In this document: piece by piece, positions 5,323 through 5,418 of the stretch | How positions within the stretch are numbered: the first letter of the stretch is position 1 | Layout of the letters: every line of letters starts with the position of its first letter | NCBI GenBank assembly: GCA_944388615.1 | Contig: CALXJL010000088.1 | Location: forward strand, 1-5,418 | Direction of reading: 5' to 3' | DNA from: an uncultured Clostridia bacterium | Lineage (GTDB): Bacteria; Bacillota; Clostridia; TANB77; CAG-508 | Length of the DNA stretch: 5,418 nt | Notes under the pieces: model-generated | The model's database searches: none | What the model was told of the DNA's origin: nothing | What the model saw: the letters and a program-made list of their open reading frames with translations, nothing else | Program-made: the position numbers and the translations under genes

Positions 5323-5418
5323 ATGGCAGAAGTATATATGGCAGGAGATTTTAGAAACGGAACAACATTTGAAATGGATGGTAATGTATTTAAGGTTGTA
5401 GAGTTTCAACATGTAAAA
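5323..5418 (+). CDS. efp: Elongation factor P, 3' end cut by window edge
   Basis: EF-P binds ribosomes stalled on consecutive prolines and stimulates peptide bond formation. Only the first 32 of about 185 codons are present. They encode the start of the N-terminal KOW-like domain: AGDFRNGTTFEMDGN then FKVVEFQHVK, which closely follows the family signature. The loop residue that is post-translationally modified in many species (Lys or Arg just after HVKPGKG) lies beyond the window. AAAGGGG (5308-5314), eight bases before the ATG, fixes the start. The upstream pepP neighbour is the usual Bacillota context. Confidence 0.95.
   Translation, partial: MAEVYMAGDFRNGTTFEMDGNVFKVVEFQHVK

Overview
The window looks like a low-GC, AT-rich, spore-forming member of the Clostridia/Bacillota. 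Most codons are A/T-rich, with ATA for Ile, AGA for Arg and TTA for Leu. Shine-Dalgarno sites are purine-rich. The gene content (a SleB-type spore cortex hydrolase, YqeG, a type IV prepilin peptidase, and a Xaa-Pro peptidase next to elongation factor P) also fits that group. The genus cannot be read from the sequence.

Layout. (1) Bases 1-981 hold the 3' part of an MscS-type mechanosensitive channel gene that enters from the left edge. (2) A dense 50-base junction (990-1041) appears to combine a forespore-type promoter, a hairpin with a short T-run, and the ribosome binding site of sleB (1042-1755). (3) From about 1770 to 2668 the composition changes sharply to a foreign-looking cassette. It contains a 15-bp palindrome, a bidirectional terminator, and a minus-strand gene (1895-2575) for an unrecognised 226-residue protein with an acidic tail and two membrane segments. 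It also has a structured 5' leader and a strong promoter. (4) The cassette promoter and the promoter for the next block point away from each other and use the same -35 bases (2697-2703). (5) A plus-strand housekeeping block follows: yqeG (2797-3291), prepilin peptidase (3362-4105) and an M24 Xaa-Pro peptidase (4125-5189). (6) The first 32 codons of efp (5323-5418) follow behind their own promoter.

How the genes relate. The plus-strand genes yqeG, pilD and pepP are closely spaced with no terminator visible between them, so they are probably co-transcribed. The pepP-efp neighbourhood is a known Bacillota arrangement that joins proline-related peptide hydrolysis and proline-rich translation. The mscS and sleB genes seem to be separate units. 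The minus-strand cassette is the least ordinary part of the window. It is a self-contained transcription unit of different base and codon use, lodged between sleB and yqeG, and its promoter is physically locked to that of yqeG.

No tRNA, rRNA, CRISPR array, recognised riboswitch or transposase gene was seen.
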